This document shows, piece after piece, positions 26,620 through 35,535 of a DNA stretch of 64,000 nt. This DNA is from Symplocastrum torsivum CPER-KK1. Its GTDB lineage: Bacteria > Cyanobacteriota > Cyanobacteriia > Cyanobacteriales > Coleofasciculaceae. The stretch lies in NCBI GenBank assembly GCA_019358875.1, contig JAHHIF010000016.1:1-64000 (forward strand). The letters run 5' to 3'. A program made the translations under genes and the position numbers. The notes under the pieces are model-generated. The model saw nothing but the letters and a program-made list of their open reading frames with translations. It was not told the origin of the DNA and ran no database searches. The first letter of the stretch is position 1. Each line of letters opens with the position of its first letter.

Positions 26620-29042
26620 TCAACGTCTGCCACCATCAAGAGTGTCTTTAGGACAGAATCAGGATTAAGGCTCATGGAGTCGATTCCCTGTTCTACTAAG
26701 AATTTCGCAAACTCAGGATAGTCACTTGGGCCTTGACCACAGATACCGATTTTACGACCTTTTTCCTTTGCAGTTGCGATCGCCATTTTCACCATCCGCT
26801 TCACACCTTCATTGCGCTCATCAAAAATATGAGCCACTAAAGCCGAATCACGGTCTAAACCTAAAGTTAGTTGTGTCAAATCATTAGAGCCAATCGAGAA
26901 CCCGTCAAACACTTCAGCGAATTCATCAGCCAGGATGACATTACTCGGTAACTCACACATCACATAGACTTGTAAGCCGTTGACACCCCGCTTTAAACCA
27001 TTTTTAGCCATTTCAGCCAGCACTTGACGCCCCTCATCCGGAGTCCGACAGAAGGGAATCATCGGGATGATATTAGTCAAGCCCATCTCTTCCCGCACCC
27101 GCTTGAGTGCAAGACATTCCAAGGCAAAGGCATCACGGTACTCTTCATCGTAGTAACGCGATGCTCCACGCCAGCCCAGCATGGGATTTTCTTCCTTCGG
27201 CTCAAACTGCTTGCCGCCTAGGAGGTTGGCGTATTCATTGGTCTTGAAGTCGGACATCCGGACAATCACTGGCTTAGGATAAAAAGCAGCAGCAATCATG
27301 CCAACGCCACGAGCCAGTTTATCGACAAAGAACTGAGGCTTGTCTTCATAAAGCACTGTCAGCTTACCAATCTTCGCCTTAACCTGTTCATCCTCCAGTT
27401 GGTGATAGTGAATCAATGCCAATGGGTGTACCTGGATGTAATTGGCGATGATAAACTCCAATCGCGCTAATCCTACACCATCACAGGGAATCGCTGACAA
27501 CCCGAAGGCTTGTACGGGGTTGCCTACATTCATCAAAATTTGGGTACGAGTGCGAGGTAGGTTGTCTAAGGGAATTTCTTTCACCTCAAAGGGTAGTAGC
27601 CCAGAGTAAACTTTTCCTTCTTCCCCATCAGCGCAGGAAATCGTCACTGCTTGACCTGTATTCAACACATCTGTCGCATCACCACAGCCGACAATTGCAG
27701 GAATCCCCATCTCCCGTGCAATAATCGCGGCATGGCAAGTGCGTCCACCTTGGTTAGTAATAATCGCACTTGCTTTTTTCATAATCGGTTCCCAATCTGG
27801 GTCAGTTCTGTTGGTGACTAATACTTCCCCAGGCTGGAACAAATTGATTTGACTAACATCCAGAATGACACGGGCTTTCCCTTGACCAATTGCAGCCCCA
27901 ACTGCTCGACCTGTAACTAAGACATCACTATATTGTTTAATTTCGTAGCTACGCAGGACGTTCTTCGTCTTCTGAGACTGCACAGTTTCTGGACGCGCCT
28001 GCACAACAAATAGTTCTCCGGTTAGCCCGTCTTTTGCCCACTCAATATCCATCGGAGTATAAGTGTTACGGACAGCAGAATAATGCTCCTCAATCAGCAC
28101 CGTCCAGCGAGCGAGTTGCAGGATTTCATCATCCGTTAAACAATATTTCTCCTGTTCAGACTGCTGAACAGGAACATTTTTTGTTAGCTTTGAACCACTA
28201 AGGTCGTAGACCATTCGCAGTTCTTTTGTGCCCAATGATTTTTTCAAAATTGGGCGATAGCCGTCTTTCAAGGTTGGTTTGAAAACAAAGTATTCGTCAG
28301 GATTAACTGACCCTTGGACAACGTTTTCTCCTAAACCATAGGCGGCTGTAATTAGTGCAGCATTCTTAAAGCCACTTTCGGTATCAATTGAGAACATGAC
28401 TCCGGAGGAAGCTAAATCAGAACGCACCATCTTCTGAACGCCGACGGAAATTGCGATACTAAAGTGGTCGAAGCCTCTTGCTTGCCGATAGGAAATTGCG
28501 CGAGCAGTAAATAAGGAAGCGTAGCATTTCTGGCAGGATTCTAGAACACTCTTAATTCCGTGAATATTTAAATAAGTTTCCTGTTGACCTGCAAAGCTTG
28601 CATCTGGCAAGTCTTCTGCGGTTGCTGAAGAACGAACAGCACAGTCTGTATCTTCACTATAGCGAGAACACATCCTTTGATAAGCTTCTATAATTGCGGC
28701 TTGAAGTTCAGTGGGAAAGGGTGTGCTGAGGATTAATAAACGAGCTTGTTTACCGCGTTTTTGGAGATTGCTAACATTATCAACATCCAAATCAGCAAAT
28801 AGTTCGCGTAGCTTTTCTTCTAAGCCTGCTGCCTTAATGAAGTAACGATAGGCATAAGCTGTAGTTGCAAACCCTGTGGGAACTTTTACGCCCTTGGATG
28901 TTAGTTCTTGGATCATTTCACCAAGGGAGGCATTCTTACCACCTACCAGGGAAATATCGGAAATTCCTACTTCTTCAAACCAGAGAACCAGAGATTCCTC
29001 TTTGGTGACTTGGGAAGATTGCACCTGAATTGCTAGTACCAT
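26604..29042 (-). CDS. ppsA: phosphoenolpyruvate synthase (PpsA)
   Basis: PpsA makes phosphoenolpyruvate from pyruvate and ATP (to AMP and phosphate), a gluconeogenic step. The 812 residues fit. Domains in order: the ATP-grasp domain with VGGKNASLGEM and CAVRSSATAEDLPDASFAGQQ; the swivelling phosphohistidine domain with GGRTCHAAIIAREMGIPAIVGC (His about 437); and the TIM-barrel PEP domain with VRMSDFKTNEY, GWRGASRYY, and the C-terminal GICGQGPSDYP catalytic Cys loop. The gene is monocistronic on the minus strand. Its last codons derive from an STRR array. Confidence 0.97.
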   Translation of the reverse strand: MVLAIQVQSSQVTKEESLVLWFEEVGISDISLVGGKNASLGEMIQELTSKGVKVPTGFATTAYAYRYFIKAAGLEEKLRELFADLDVDNVSNLQKRGKQARLLILSTPFPTELQAAIIEAYQRMCSRYSEDTDCAVRSSATAEDLPDASFAGQQETYLNIHGIKSVLESCQKCYASLFTARAISYRQARGFDHFSIAISVGVQKMVRSDLASSGVMFSIDTESGFKNAALITAAYGLGENVVQGSVNPDEYFVFKPTLKDGYRPILKKSLGTKELRMVYDLSGSKLTKNVPVQQSEQEKYCLTDDEILQLARWTVLIEEHYSAVRNTYTPMDIEWAKDGLTGELFVVQARPETVQSQKTKNVLRSYEIKQYSDVLVTGRAVGAAIGQGKARVILDVSQINLFQPGEVLVTNRTDPDWEPIMKKASAIITNQGGRTCHAAIIAREMGIPAIVGCGDATDVLNTGQAVTISCADGEEGKVYSGLLPFEVKEIPLDNLPRTRTQILMNVGNPVQAFGLSAIPCDGVGLARLEFIIANYIQVHPLALIHYHQLEDEQVKAKIGKLTVLYEDKPQFFVDKLARGVGMIAAAFYPKPVIVRMSDFKTNEYANLLGGKQFEPKEENPMLGWRGASRYYDEEYRDAFALECLALKRVREEMGLTNIIPMIPFCRTPDEGRQVLAEMAKNGLKRGVNGLQVYVMCELPSNVILADEFAEVFDGFSIGSNDLTQLTLGLDRDSALVAHIFDERNEGVKRMVKMAIATAKEKGRKIGICGQGPSDYPEFAKFLVEQGIDSMSLNPDSVLKTLLMVADVEGIGD

Positions 29043-29484
29043 GAGTATTTCCTCTTACTCTTAATTTCAGTCTAGCCTTGCAAAATTTTTGAGAGTAGGA
29101 AAATGACTTATTTCTTCACGCACCCCTATTTTTAGGAAATAAATGGAAACAAAGCGCTCAATCTAGCGGCGTTCTTTCGCCAGTTGATTCATGTTGATAC
29201 AATTCCTGTGTTTTTTCTCCTAATAAGAAAGCCCAGCGGGTGACGGCTGGGCTTCTTTCGTATGCTTCTTTCACAGGAACTGTTATGCAATCCTCACACT
29301 TTAAATTACTCGTCTCCAGAAGGACGGAGGTTTCCCTCTCTTCTTAGACATTCTTCTTTTAAGATAACGCAAATAGTTTTTTGCGTCTGTAATGATTCAT
29401 TGGTCAGTGTTGCTCTTAGTAGACTTGTCCGAAAATTAACCTGAAACCCTTGTTCCTAGGCTAGATTTTAATTTCCGGACAGGT
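29043..29484. other. 442-bp region between ppsA and the Ser/Thr kinase gene
   Basis: Both neighbours are on the minus strand. The region holds a strong hairpin terminator at 29227-29258 and the upstream region of ppsA. No frame looks coding. Confidence 0.5.
29227..29258 (-). terminator. terminator downstream of the Ser/Thr kinase gene
   Basis: Perfect 9-bp stem AAGCCCAGC / GCTGGGCTT (29229-29237, 29246-29254) with an 8-base loop. On the minus strand it is followed by TCTTATTA, on the plus strand by CTTTC, so it could work both ways. It is placed to separate the kinase transcript from ppsA. Confidence 0.6.
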
Positions 29485-31215
29485 CTAGTGCAAATCCGCT
29501 TCCCAAACAGCAACGTAGATGCGATCGCTTTTATTACGTTCAATTACACCTTTTAAGCGATTGGTTCCACCCGTCTCAAACCGATAGCGATTGGATTGGC
29601 GTTCATAAACAGATTCGAGTCCTTGCTCAATGTCTCCTGTGACATTGCCACTAAGCATCTGATCCAGCGTTCCTGATATTGTCTGAAGCTGAACCTCTGG
29701 AGAAAAAGATGCCTCTGTTTGGCGAAGACGCCTGGAATCACGGTCAAACAAATATCCCAAGCTGACCTGACCAGGCACATACTCCTCATAAAGTACGGCA
29801 CGGGTATTCGGCCACACACCTTTGGAGTTTTTGGTTGGACTACCTAACTCTTCTATCACAGCCCTCGATTGCGTGCCTGGGGCAAAACCAGGAACGTTCT
29901 TGGGTGGAGTTGAATTTGAGTTGTTGTTCTCTGTTTCGGGTGGAGGAACAGGAATAACTTGTGTCGGGAAGGATGCAGTAGGTGTCTGTGTTGGTGAAGG
30001 TGCTTGCGCTGATGGTTCAGAGGAGGATTCAGGCGGAATTGGCGACGGTGTGTTTTCAGGTGGTGGCGGGGGCGGTGTTGGGGATGGAGGTTGCTGTGCG
30101 GTGGGTTGTTCGGTTGTTGGATCAGAGGATGATGAGACTGGACTGGAGTTATTTGGCGATCGCGTTAATCCTACAGCTAATGCGATCGCACCCGCCAGCA
30201 CTGCCCCAGCAATGGCCGCACCAAAAATTACACGCTTTTGCCCCCTGTTTTGTTGTATGACCGGACTTGTCCCTACAGGCAGCGTTTGTTGAGGGGCAGG
30301 ATTTGTGATTGGTGGGGTTGAACGTGGCGCTTGGGGTAAACCTCCTGGTGCAACGGCTACTGTTGCCATCTCTGACGCGGCACCGTCTGAGTGTAAGGCA
30401 TTGAGCATTTCTCTTGCTGTGGAAAAGCGATCGCGTGGCGTGAATCGAATCGCTCGATCAATTACCGTTGCCAGGTTAGAGTGGAGATTTGGAGCTAACG
30501 GGCGCCACAACAACTCACCTGTGCGATCGTCCGTCTGTAACTCTTGAGGCAATTTGCCCGTGAGCAAATAAACTGCCGTTAACCCTAAACTATATAAATC
30601 ACTCGCATAAGTTGGGCGTCCTGCGGCTTGCTCACCAGACATAAATCCAGGCGTTCCAATCACCATTGATTCAGCCGAGTTAGCCGGATTATTCACCACT
30701 GTATTCATCGCTTCTTTGACTGCGCCAAAATCAATCAGCACTGGCAATCCGTCACGTTTGCGAATAATAATGTTATCCGGCTTGATATCGCGGTGAACCA
30801 TCCGGCGGCTGTGAACAAAATCCAGCACGGGCAATAAACTCGCTAGTATCGCCTTCACCTCATTCTCATTCAGCCTTCCTGCCTGTTCTACCTTCTTCGT
30901 TAGGGTGTCGCCTTCGATCCATTCCTGCACTAAGTAGAACTGACCCGCTTCTGAGAAATACGCAAATAAGCGAGGAATCTGAGGATGTCCTTCTCCGAGT
31001 TCCTCCAAAACTGCCGCTTCCCGCTGAAATCGCTCTTTTACTACCTCGTAAGTTTTGGGATCATGCGTCACTGGCTTAAGCTGTTTAATCACACACCTCC
31101 GTCCCGAAGGCATATGAGTATCTTCGGCAAGAAAGGTGTTGCCAAACCCACCAGCCCCCAGTGTCTGGAGTACCCGATAGCGATTATTTAGTATATTTAA
31201 TGGCGTTGGTGTCAT
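29485..31215 (-). CDS. membrane-anchored Ser/Thr protein kinase (PknB/Hanks type)
   Basis: A 576-residue kinase. Residues 10-275 hold the catalytic domain: LGAGGFGNTFLAED (P-loop), VIKQLKP (Lys), RDIKPDNIII (catalytic loop), IDFGAVKEA (DFG), and GTPGFMSGEQAAG in place of the usual APE. A Pro-rich linker and a single membrane helix (FGAAIAGAVLAGAIALAVGL, near 330-350) follow, then a Pro/Ser/Thr-rich stretch (~360-440) and a C-terminal beta-rich domain of about 130 residues typical of cyanobacterial kinases. Substrates are unknown. It is a single gene with terminators on both sides (29227-29258 and 31243-31269). Confidence 0.94.
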   Translation of the reverse strand: MTPTPLNILNNRYRVLQTLGAGGFGNTFLAEDTHMPSGRRCVIKQLKPVTHDPKTYEVVKERFQREAAVLEELGEGHPQIPRLFAYFSEAGQFYLVQEWIEGDTLTKKVEQAGRLNENEVKAILASLLPVLDFVHSRRMVHRDIKPDNIIIRKRDGLPVLIDFGAVKEAMNTVVNNPANSAESMVIGTPGFMSGEQAAGRPTYASDLYSLGLTAVYLLTGKLPQELQTDDRTGELLWRPLAPNLHSNLATVIDRAIRFTPRDRFSTAREMLNALHSDGAASEMATVAVAPGGLPQAPRSTPPITNPAPQQTLPVGTSPVIQQNRGQKRVIFGAAIAGAVLAGAIALAVGLTRSPNNSSPVSSSSDPTTEQPTAQQPPSPTPPPPPPENTPSPIPPESSSEPSAQAPSPTQTPTASFPTQVIPVPPPETENNNSNSTPPKNVPGFAPGTQSRAVIEELGSPTKNSKGVWPNTRAVLYEEYVPGQVSLGYLFDRDSRRLRQTEASFSPEVQLQTISGTLDQMLSGNVTGDIEQGLESVYERQSNRYRFETGGTNRLKGVIERNKSDRIYVAVWEADLH

Positions 31216-31242
31216 AAGAGATAAAAGAAACGCTTTTTCTAT

Positions 31243-31269
31243 AAATAAAAAGGGTGTTGCTGAACACCC
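31243..31269 (-). terminator. terminator of the GIY-YIG-like gene pair
   Basis: Perfect 7-bp stem GGGTGTT / AACACCC (31252-31258, 31263-31269) with a GCTG loop; on the minus strand it is followed by TTTTTATTT. It sits about 60 bases after the stop at 31332 and ends that two-gene operon. Confidence 0.75.
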
Positions 31270-31331
31270 AGTTATTGCCTGAATTTTACTCGTGTTGAAG
31301 GACTCTCAAATCTCCTAAAGGAAATAGGCTT

Positions 31332-31871
31332 CTACTTTAAGTCAAGCAATCCATTCTCCTTAAGCTTTGGGTTGAAGCGAATTTCGGTTTGCACGCCACG
31401 AGATTTCAAGGCTTCTAAAATTTGGGCTTCAACTCGTCGTGAAACTTGTTTTAGCAGCTTGATTTGCATCAATTCATCGCTTTTTTCATAGCCTACCTGC
31501 TCTTCATCGGTCATCGATAGCTTGGCATCAATAGGCTGATTCCACGCCGCTTCATCTGAGCTATTCCCCGGTGGTATTACTCGATTTTCTGTAATCCACG
31601 CCTCTCTAATAGTTTCTAATTGAGTGCGGTTAGGTTTATCAATCGTTTGGGCTTTTACCCAGTAGCAGGATTTTGGCTGACGTACTAGGTGTTGTTTGAG
31701 ACTAAGGTAAATGTCACGCGAGTAGTTGACAAGTTGTAGTGTTTTATCTTGGTCAAAAATGGCATATATCCCAATTTTTCCTTGCAGCTCTTCAGGTAAA
31801 TTTCCTGTATCATCAATATAGGAAATATAGTCAAGTTCGTTGAGAGAAAGAATTTGTGTTTCAGAAGTCAT
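31332..31871 (-). CDS. GIY-YIG-like nuclease family protein, atypical
   Basis: A 179-residue protein resembling a cyanobacterial GIY-YIG group: residues about 25-90 contain GKIGIYAIFDQDKTLQLV for the GIY strand, then YSRDIYLSLKQHL and a later WVKAQTIDKPNRTQLETI segment. In relatives I remember, the second motif reads VGYSRD; here it is VNYSRD, losing a Gly. The C-terminal helix and terminal LKENGLLDLK are family-like. I chose ATG 31871 over the TTG 15 bases upstream. It follows a small gene by under 20 bases, forming a two-gene operon with a terminator. Nuclease activity is not assured. Confidence 0.7.
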   Translation of the reverse strand: MTSETQILSLNELDYISYIDDTGNLPEELQGKIGIYAIFDQDKTLQLVNYSRDIYLSLKQHLVRQPKSCYWVKAQTIDKPNRTQLETIREAWITENRVIPPGNSSDEAAWNQPIDAKLSMTDEEQVGYEKSDELMQIKLLKQVSRRVEAQILEALKSRGVQTEIRFNPKLKENGLLDLK

Positions 31872-31889
31872 TGGTAATAAAGACAAACT

Positions 31890-32216
31890 TTATATAACTT
31901 TTCGGTAAATCGCACAGAGGCGACTTGGATTAAAGATTTTGGCTTTAAACATAAAGTTAGGAGGCACGTTAATGATGACGTAGTCCTCAGATTCGTGATA
32001 TTGCTCAAATTCAGCGGGCATTCCCTTTGGCGTTGTTGTTGTGTAGGGAACTGGCTGAAACAGCAAATCGGTAAATTCAACCTTTTCGCACTGGGCTTGC
32101 TCGGCAACTTGAGTCAAAAAGGTTTCATTACTCAACAAACTCAATACATTATCTCTAGCTTCTGGATCAAGGACAAAACTACTATCAAAGTTATTAACAA
32201 TTTTTAATCGAGCCAT
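31890..32216 (-). CDS. hypothetical protein, operon partner of the GIY-YIG-like gene
   Basis: A 108-residue soluble protein beginning MARLKIVNNFDSSFVLDPEA. The first half is helical (NVLSLLSNETFLTQVAEQAQ); the second half has two strands (DYVIINVPPNFMFKAKIF) and an acidic EFEQYHESED loop. I do not recognise a family. The stop lies 18 bases before the ATG of the GIY-YIG-like gene, so they are co-transcribed and may act together. Confidence 0.65.
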   Translation of the reverse strand: MARLKIVNNFDSSFVLDPEARDNVLSLLSNETFLTQVAEQAQCEKVEFTDLLFQPVPYTTTTPKGMPAEFEQYHESEDYVIINVPPNFMFKAKIFNPSRLCAIYRKVI

Positions 32217-32383
32217 TTTTAGGGTAAGTGCTTAACAATATTGGCAACTTCGGAGATTATACCTGAGGCACTTACCGAGTTAAACGTAGAACCTATAATT
32301 AGTAACAGTTTGTATCCTAAATCGGGTTGGTAAGTAGTGAGCTAGCAAGTTCATTTGGTGACTGCCCTAAATGCAAACCTTCG

Positions 32384-32413
32384 TAGGGGCACACAGCTAG
32401 CTATGCACCCCTA
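32384..32413. repeat. imperfect palindrome TAGGGG...CCCCTA
   Basis: 15-base arms with three mismatches, located just after the stop of the minus-strand TPR gene (its 3' side). It belongs to the same GTAGGGGCAC-type family of intergenic palindromes as 2977-3005 and may terminate the TPR transcript. Confidence 0.4.
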
Positions 32414-32452
32414 TCCAAAATTTAAGGCAGTATCAATGTCGGCAGCAGCTAT

Positions 32453-33379
32453 TTATTTAGTGCCATCTCGAATTGCATCCCGCTCTGCGTCGCAATTGCG
32501 ATTGGTATTGTTGATGCTAGTTTCGGCAACACACTGCTCGTAGGTAATTTGTGCTGTATAACGCCTTGGTAATTGAGCTTGTTTTTCCAGTGCTTTTTTG
32601 AAAAATTCTATAGCTTCTGGTTTCTTACCCTGCTTTACCAAAATTTGCGCCTTCAGGTACGACAACTCTGGGTTGTTTGGTGTCAACGCGATCGCACGAT
32701 CTACATATTCCATTGCCTTGGGATACTGTTTCAAATCCCGATAGCCAATCGCAATCCCACGATAAGCCAAGTACGAAGGAGAACCATGCTTTTCTAACCG
32801 CTCAATTGCCTCAGCCGGGTCAGAAAATGGTAAATTCACAGCTAGCATCAAATCCATGTAGCCTGTAAGCAAGTTTAGCTCTGGGTCATTAGGGTCAATT
32901 TTTTTTGCTTCATCCAGATACTGAAAGACTTTTTGCAACTTGCCCAATGCTCCCACAGGACCATCCTTGTGGAAATTGTAAGCCCCTTCTAAAAAATGAC
33001 CTGCTGCTGTGTAAAGGTTACCGCGCAGGGGGTCAGTCCCAATCAATTTCTCGCCAGTTTGTAGCGTTTTGGTTGCGTAGCGATTCAAGGTTTCCCAATC
33101 TTGACTGGTATAAGCCAGAGAGGCAAGCATGGCATAAGCCAGCGGTTCATTCGATTCAGTGGATTCCGCTTGACTCAGGTAACGCTGAGCTTGTGAGTAG
33201 TTTCCGTCCTTAAAGATGGCGTTAAAAGCGGCTTCTGTGTTATCACCGATATCACGACCATCATTGGGGCGAAAGGGGTCTCCGGCAAATGTGGGTGTGA
33301 CCCACAAACCGAGTACCACAACCGCTGCACCAGCAAGGGCTTTGATTGTCCTGTTTGGGTTGGGAAACCAAGTCGTCAT
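32453..33379 (-). CDS. secreted TPR-repeat protein
   Basis: A 308-residue protein from ATG 33379, which follows GAGG with suitable spacing; a GTG 12 bases upstream is possible. Residues 8-36 are a signal peptide (ALAGAAVVVLGLWVTPTFA). TPR helices start near 50 (AAFNAIFKDGNYSQAQRYL), with later repeats YLDEAKKIDPNDPELNLLTG and YVDRAIALTPNNPELSYLKA. The C-terminus carries two Cys (YEQCVAETS, NCDAER). It resembles Sll0314-like periplasmic TPR proteins. Likely a periplasmic or lumenal scaffold. Confidence 0.85.
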   Translation of the reverse strand: MTTWFPNPNRTIKALAGAAVVVLGLWVTPTFAGDPFRPNDGRDIGDNTEAAFNAIFKDGNYSQAQRYLSQAESTESNEPLAYAMLASLAYTSQDWETLNRYATKTLQTGEKLIGTDPLRGNLYTAAGHFLEGAYNFHKDGPVGALGKLQKVFQYLDEAKKIDPNDPELNLLTGYMDLMLAVNLPFSDPAEAIERLEKHGSPSYLAYRGIAIGYRDLKQYPKAMEYVDRAIALTPNNPELSYLKAQILVKQGKKPEAIEFFKKALEKQAQLPRRYTAQITYEQCVAETSINNTNRNCDAERDAIRDGTK

Positions 33380-33778
33380 CGTTATCCTCACTAAAAATGA
33401 TGCTTAATTAAAGGGTGACGTTGTGGTTGATTCGAGGTTCCAATTGACAAGAGTTTGAAGAATTCACGTTAAGTTTGTCAAAATTGAGAAGACCTAAGCA
33501 AGCTATGTTGACAGCCATCGAGTGAAATTGACCTTGGTCTGACAAGCGTGTTAAGCAACCTTGACATCAATAATTCTAGCGATGAGTCTTACAGCATTCT
33601 CTAACTTGCCGTTGTCGCCCTTTAGCGCGTTTCGTAACCGCTCTCCTGAAGGTTTGCGGCACAAGCTCTCAGCCGTGAGAACTCTCTGTGAGCCTGAACA
33701 AGCAAGGGCAACGCACGATGTGCCGCTCTACGCTAAATCCGCTTTGATTCCCAAAAATCCTTTCTTGTACCAATCTTG
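33380..33778. other. 399-bp intergenic region upstream of the ABC ATPase gene
   Basis: A frame at 33582-33779 overlaps the ATPase start as ATGA but its composition is not protein-like to my eye and no homology is recognisable. Divergent promoters for the TPR gene and the ATPase gene should lie here. A TTGACA at 33550-33555 has no good -10 partner. Confidence 0.4.
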
Positions 33779-34444
33779 ATGCTGTATCTCAAAGACCTAA
33801 CTTACCATCCTCCTGCTAGCCCGATCGCAATTTTAAAATCTCTCAATCTAGAACTCGCACCGCAACAACTAGGACTAGTGATTGGTCCTAGCGGCTCTGG
33901 CAAAAGCACGTTATTAGAAATTTTGGCAGGATTAGCGGAGCAAACTAAAGGTGCTGTCTATTGGCGAGATCAGGAACTGACACCGGAACACCTGCAACAG
34001 TTAGGAGGATTGGTATTTCAATTCCCAGAGCGACATTTCTGTGGCAGCACGATTTTGGAAGAATTGCGGATGGGTCATCCGGAGTTGGGTTCCGAGAAGG
34101 TTCATGAAGCCTTGAGCGAAGTTGGACTTGCTGATATCTCACTATCCACTGCCCCCCATGCTTTAAGTGGTGGTCAACAACGCCGTCTTGCTCTGGCCGT
34201 CCAGTTGATTCGGCAACCGAATATGCTGATGTTGGATGAACCCACGGCTGGCTTAGATTGGTCAATGCGACGACAGCTAGTTAATCTGCTGGCGAAGCTC
34301 AAAACTCACTGGACACTCTTTGTCGTTACCCACGATGCTGGTGATCTCTTAAAAATTGCTGACCGTTGCTGGATGCTGAACCACGGAGAATTGCAAGCTG
34401 TTGACCCAGCGACGCTTGCGGCTAAAGAAGTTGTTAGTTGTTAG
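33779..34444 (+). CDS. ABC transporter ATP-binding protein, ECF/CbiO-like
   Basis: A 221-residue stand-alone ATPase. Motifs in order: Walker A GPSGSGKST, Q-loop region VFQFPERHFCGSTILEEL, signature LSGGQQRRLALA, Walker B MLMLDEPTAGLD, H-loop VVTHD. The Q-loop form FQFPE is characteristic of energy-coupling-factor (vitamin/metal uptake) ATPases. No EcfT or substrate-binding membrane gene adjoins, so its membrane partner must be encoded elsewhere. The substrate cannot be predicted. It uses ATG 33779; the TTG one codon earlier is less likely. Confidence 0.9.
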   Translation: MLYLKDLTYHPPASPIAILKSLNLELAPQQLGLVIGPSGSGKSTLLEILAGLAEQTKGAVYWRDQELTPEHLQQLGGLVFQFPERHFCGSTILEELRMGHPELGSEKVHEALSEVGLADISLSTAPHALSGGQQRRLALAVQLIRQPNMLMLDEPTAGLDWSMRRQLVNLLAKLKTHWTLFVVTHDAGDLLKIADRCWMLNHGELQAVDPATLAAKEVVSC

Positions 34445-34530
34445 TTGTTAGTAGGGCGACTTTAAAAAGCTGACGGCTGATTGCTGACAGCTTGTATCTA
34501 GTGCGTCTGGGCTAGTTCACAATTTCAGAT

Positions 34531-35448
34531 ATGGACTTGCCAATCATTTACCATCCCGATTATGTTGCACCTCTCCCAGAGGGGCATCGCTTTCCCATGC
34601 CTAAATTTGGGAAACTCTACGAAATGCTTCTAAGCGATCGCGTTGCTACTCCAGAGCAATTCCATACGCCTAATCCTCCCCCTCAAGACTGGATTGAGCT
34701 GGTTCACACCCCAGACTATATCCAAGCCTACTGTGAAGGCACCCTGGACTCCAAAGCCCAACGACGCATCGGTTTACCCTGGAGTCCTGCTCTTGTCAAT
34801 CGCACCTGTACTGCTGTAGGTGGTACTGTCCTCACTGCCCAACTCGCGCTGAAACACGGCTTAGCCTGCAATACAGCAGGTGGTACCCATCATGCTTTTC
34901 CTAGTTATGGGTCGGGTTTTTGTGTCTTTAATGATTTAGCGATCGCATCGCGTGTCCTCCAACACCTAGGGCTTGCTCAGAAAATCTTGATTCTTGACCT
35001 CGATGTTCATCAAGGAGACGGTACGGCTTTTATCTTCCAAGATGACAACAGTGTTTTTACTTTCTCAATGCACTGCGAAGTCAACTTCCCTAGTACTAAA
35101 CAAAAAAGTGACTTAGATGTTCCCCTACCAATGGGAATGGATGATGAGGCATACCTGCAAACCCTGGCAAAGTATCTCCCTGATTTACTCTCTGACTTCC
35201 AGCCTGATTTAGTATTCTACGATGCTGGCGTTGACCCTCACGTTGGCGATCGCTTAGGTAAGCTAGCCCTCACAGATACAGGCATTTACTGCCGTGAGAT
35301 GCAGGTATTGAGTACTTGTGTCGCCGCAGGCTATCCTGTAGCGGCTGTAATTGGTGGCGGCTATGCAGACGACCTTGATGGCTTGGTCTATCGGCACTCC
35401 ATACTGCACCGCGCTGCCAGTGAGGTCTATCGCCAATACCATCTTTAG
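34531..35448 (+). CDS. histone deacetylase family protein (class IV-like)
   Basis: A 305-residue zinc amidohydrolase of the HDAC/acetoin-utilisation/acetylpolyamine superfamily. The catalytic His pair is in GGTHHAFPSYGSGFCVFNDLAIA, the zinc ligands in LDLDVHQGDGT, and a further Asp in FYDAGVDPHVGDRLG. The start IIYHPDYVAPLPEGHRFPMPKF resembles HDAC11-type proteins. Bacteria have no histones, so the substrate could be an acetylated protein, polyamine or other amide. It is followed after 87 bases by gshA on the same strand. Confidence 0.93.
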   Translation: MDLPIIYHPDYVAPLPEGHRFPMPKFGKLYEMLLSDRVATPEQFHTPNPPPQDWIELVHTPDYIQAYCEGTLDSKAQRRIGLPWSPALVNRTCTAVGGTVLTAQLALKHGLACNTAGGTHHAFPSYGSGFCVFNDLAIASRVLQHLGLAQKILILDLDVHQGDGTAFIFQDDNSVFTFSMHCEVNFPSTKQKSDLDVPLPMGMDDEAYLQTLAKYLPDLLSDFQPDLVFYDAGVDPHVGDRLGKLALTDTGIYCREMQVLSTCVAAGYPVAAVIGGGYADDLDGLVYRHSILHRAASEVYRQYHL

Positions 35449-35535
35449 TGCCAAACTATTGAAAGAAGAATTAATTCGTCTTCCTTGATACATTAAATAT
35501 CGAGAAGGTCGCTCTACCAAGCTCTAGGAGACACC

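Noticed and set aside
29822..30292. 156-codon Gly-rich frame opposite the Ser/Thr kinase linker
   Set aside because: Shadow of the Pro/Ser/Thr-rich linker of the kinase on the other strand.
33561..33779. 72-codon frame overlapping the ABC ATPase start as ATGA
   Set aside because: No family resemblance, weak starts and no Shine-Dalgarno; overlap with the next start is likely chance.
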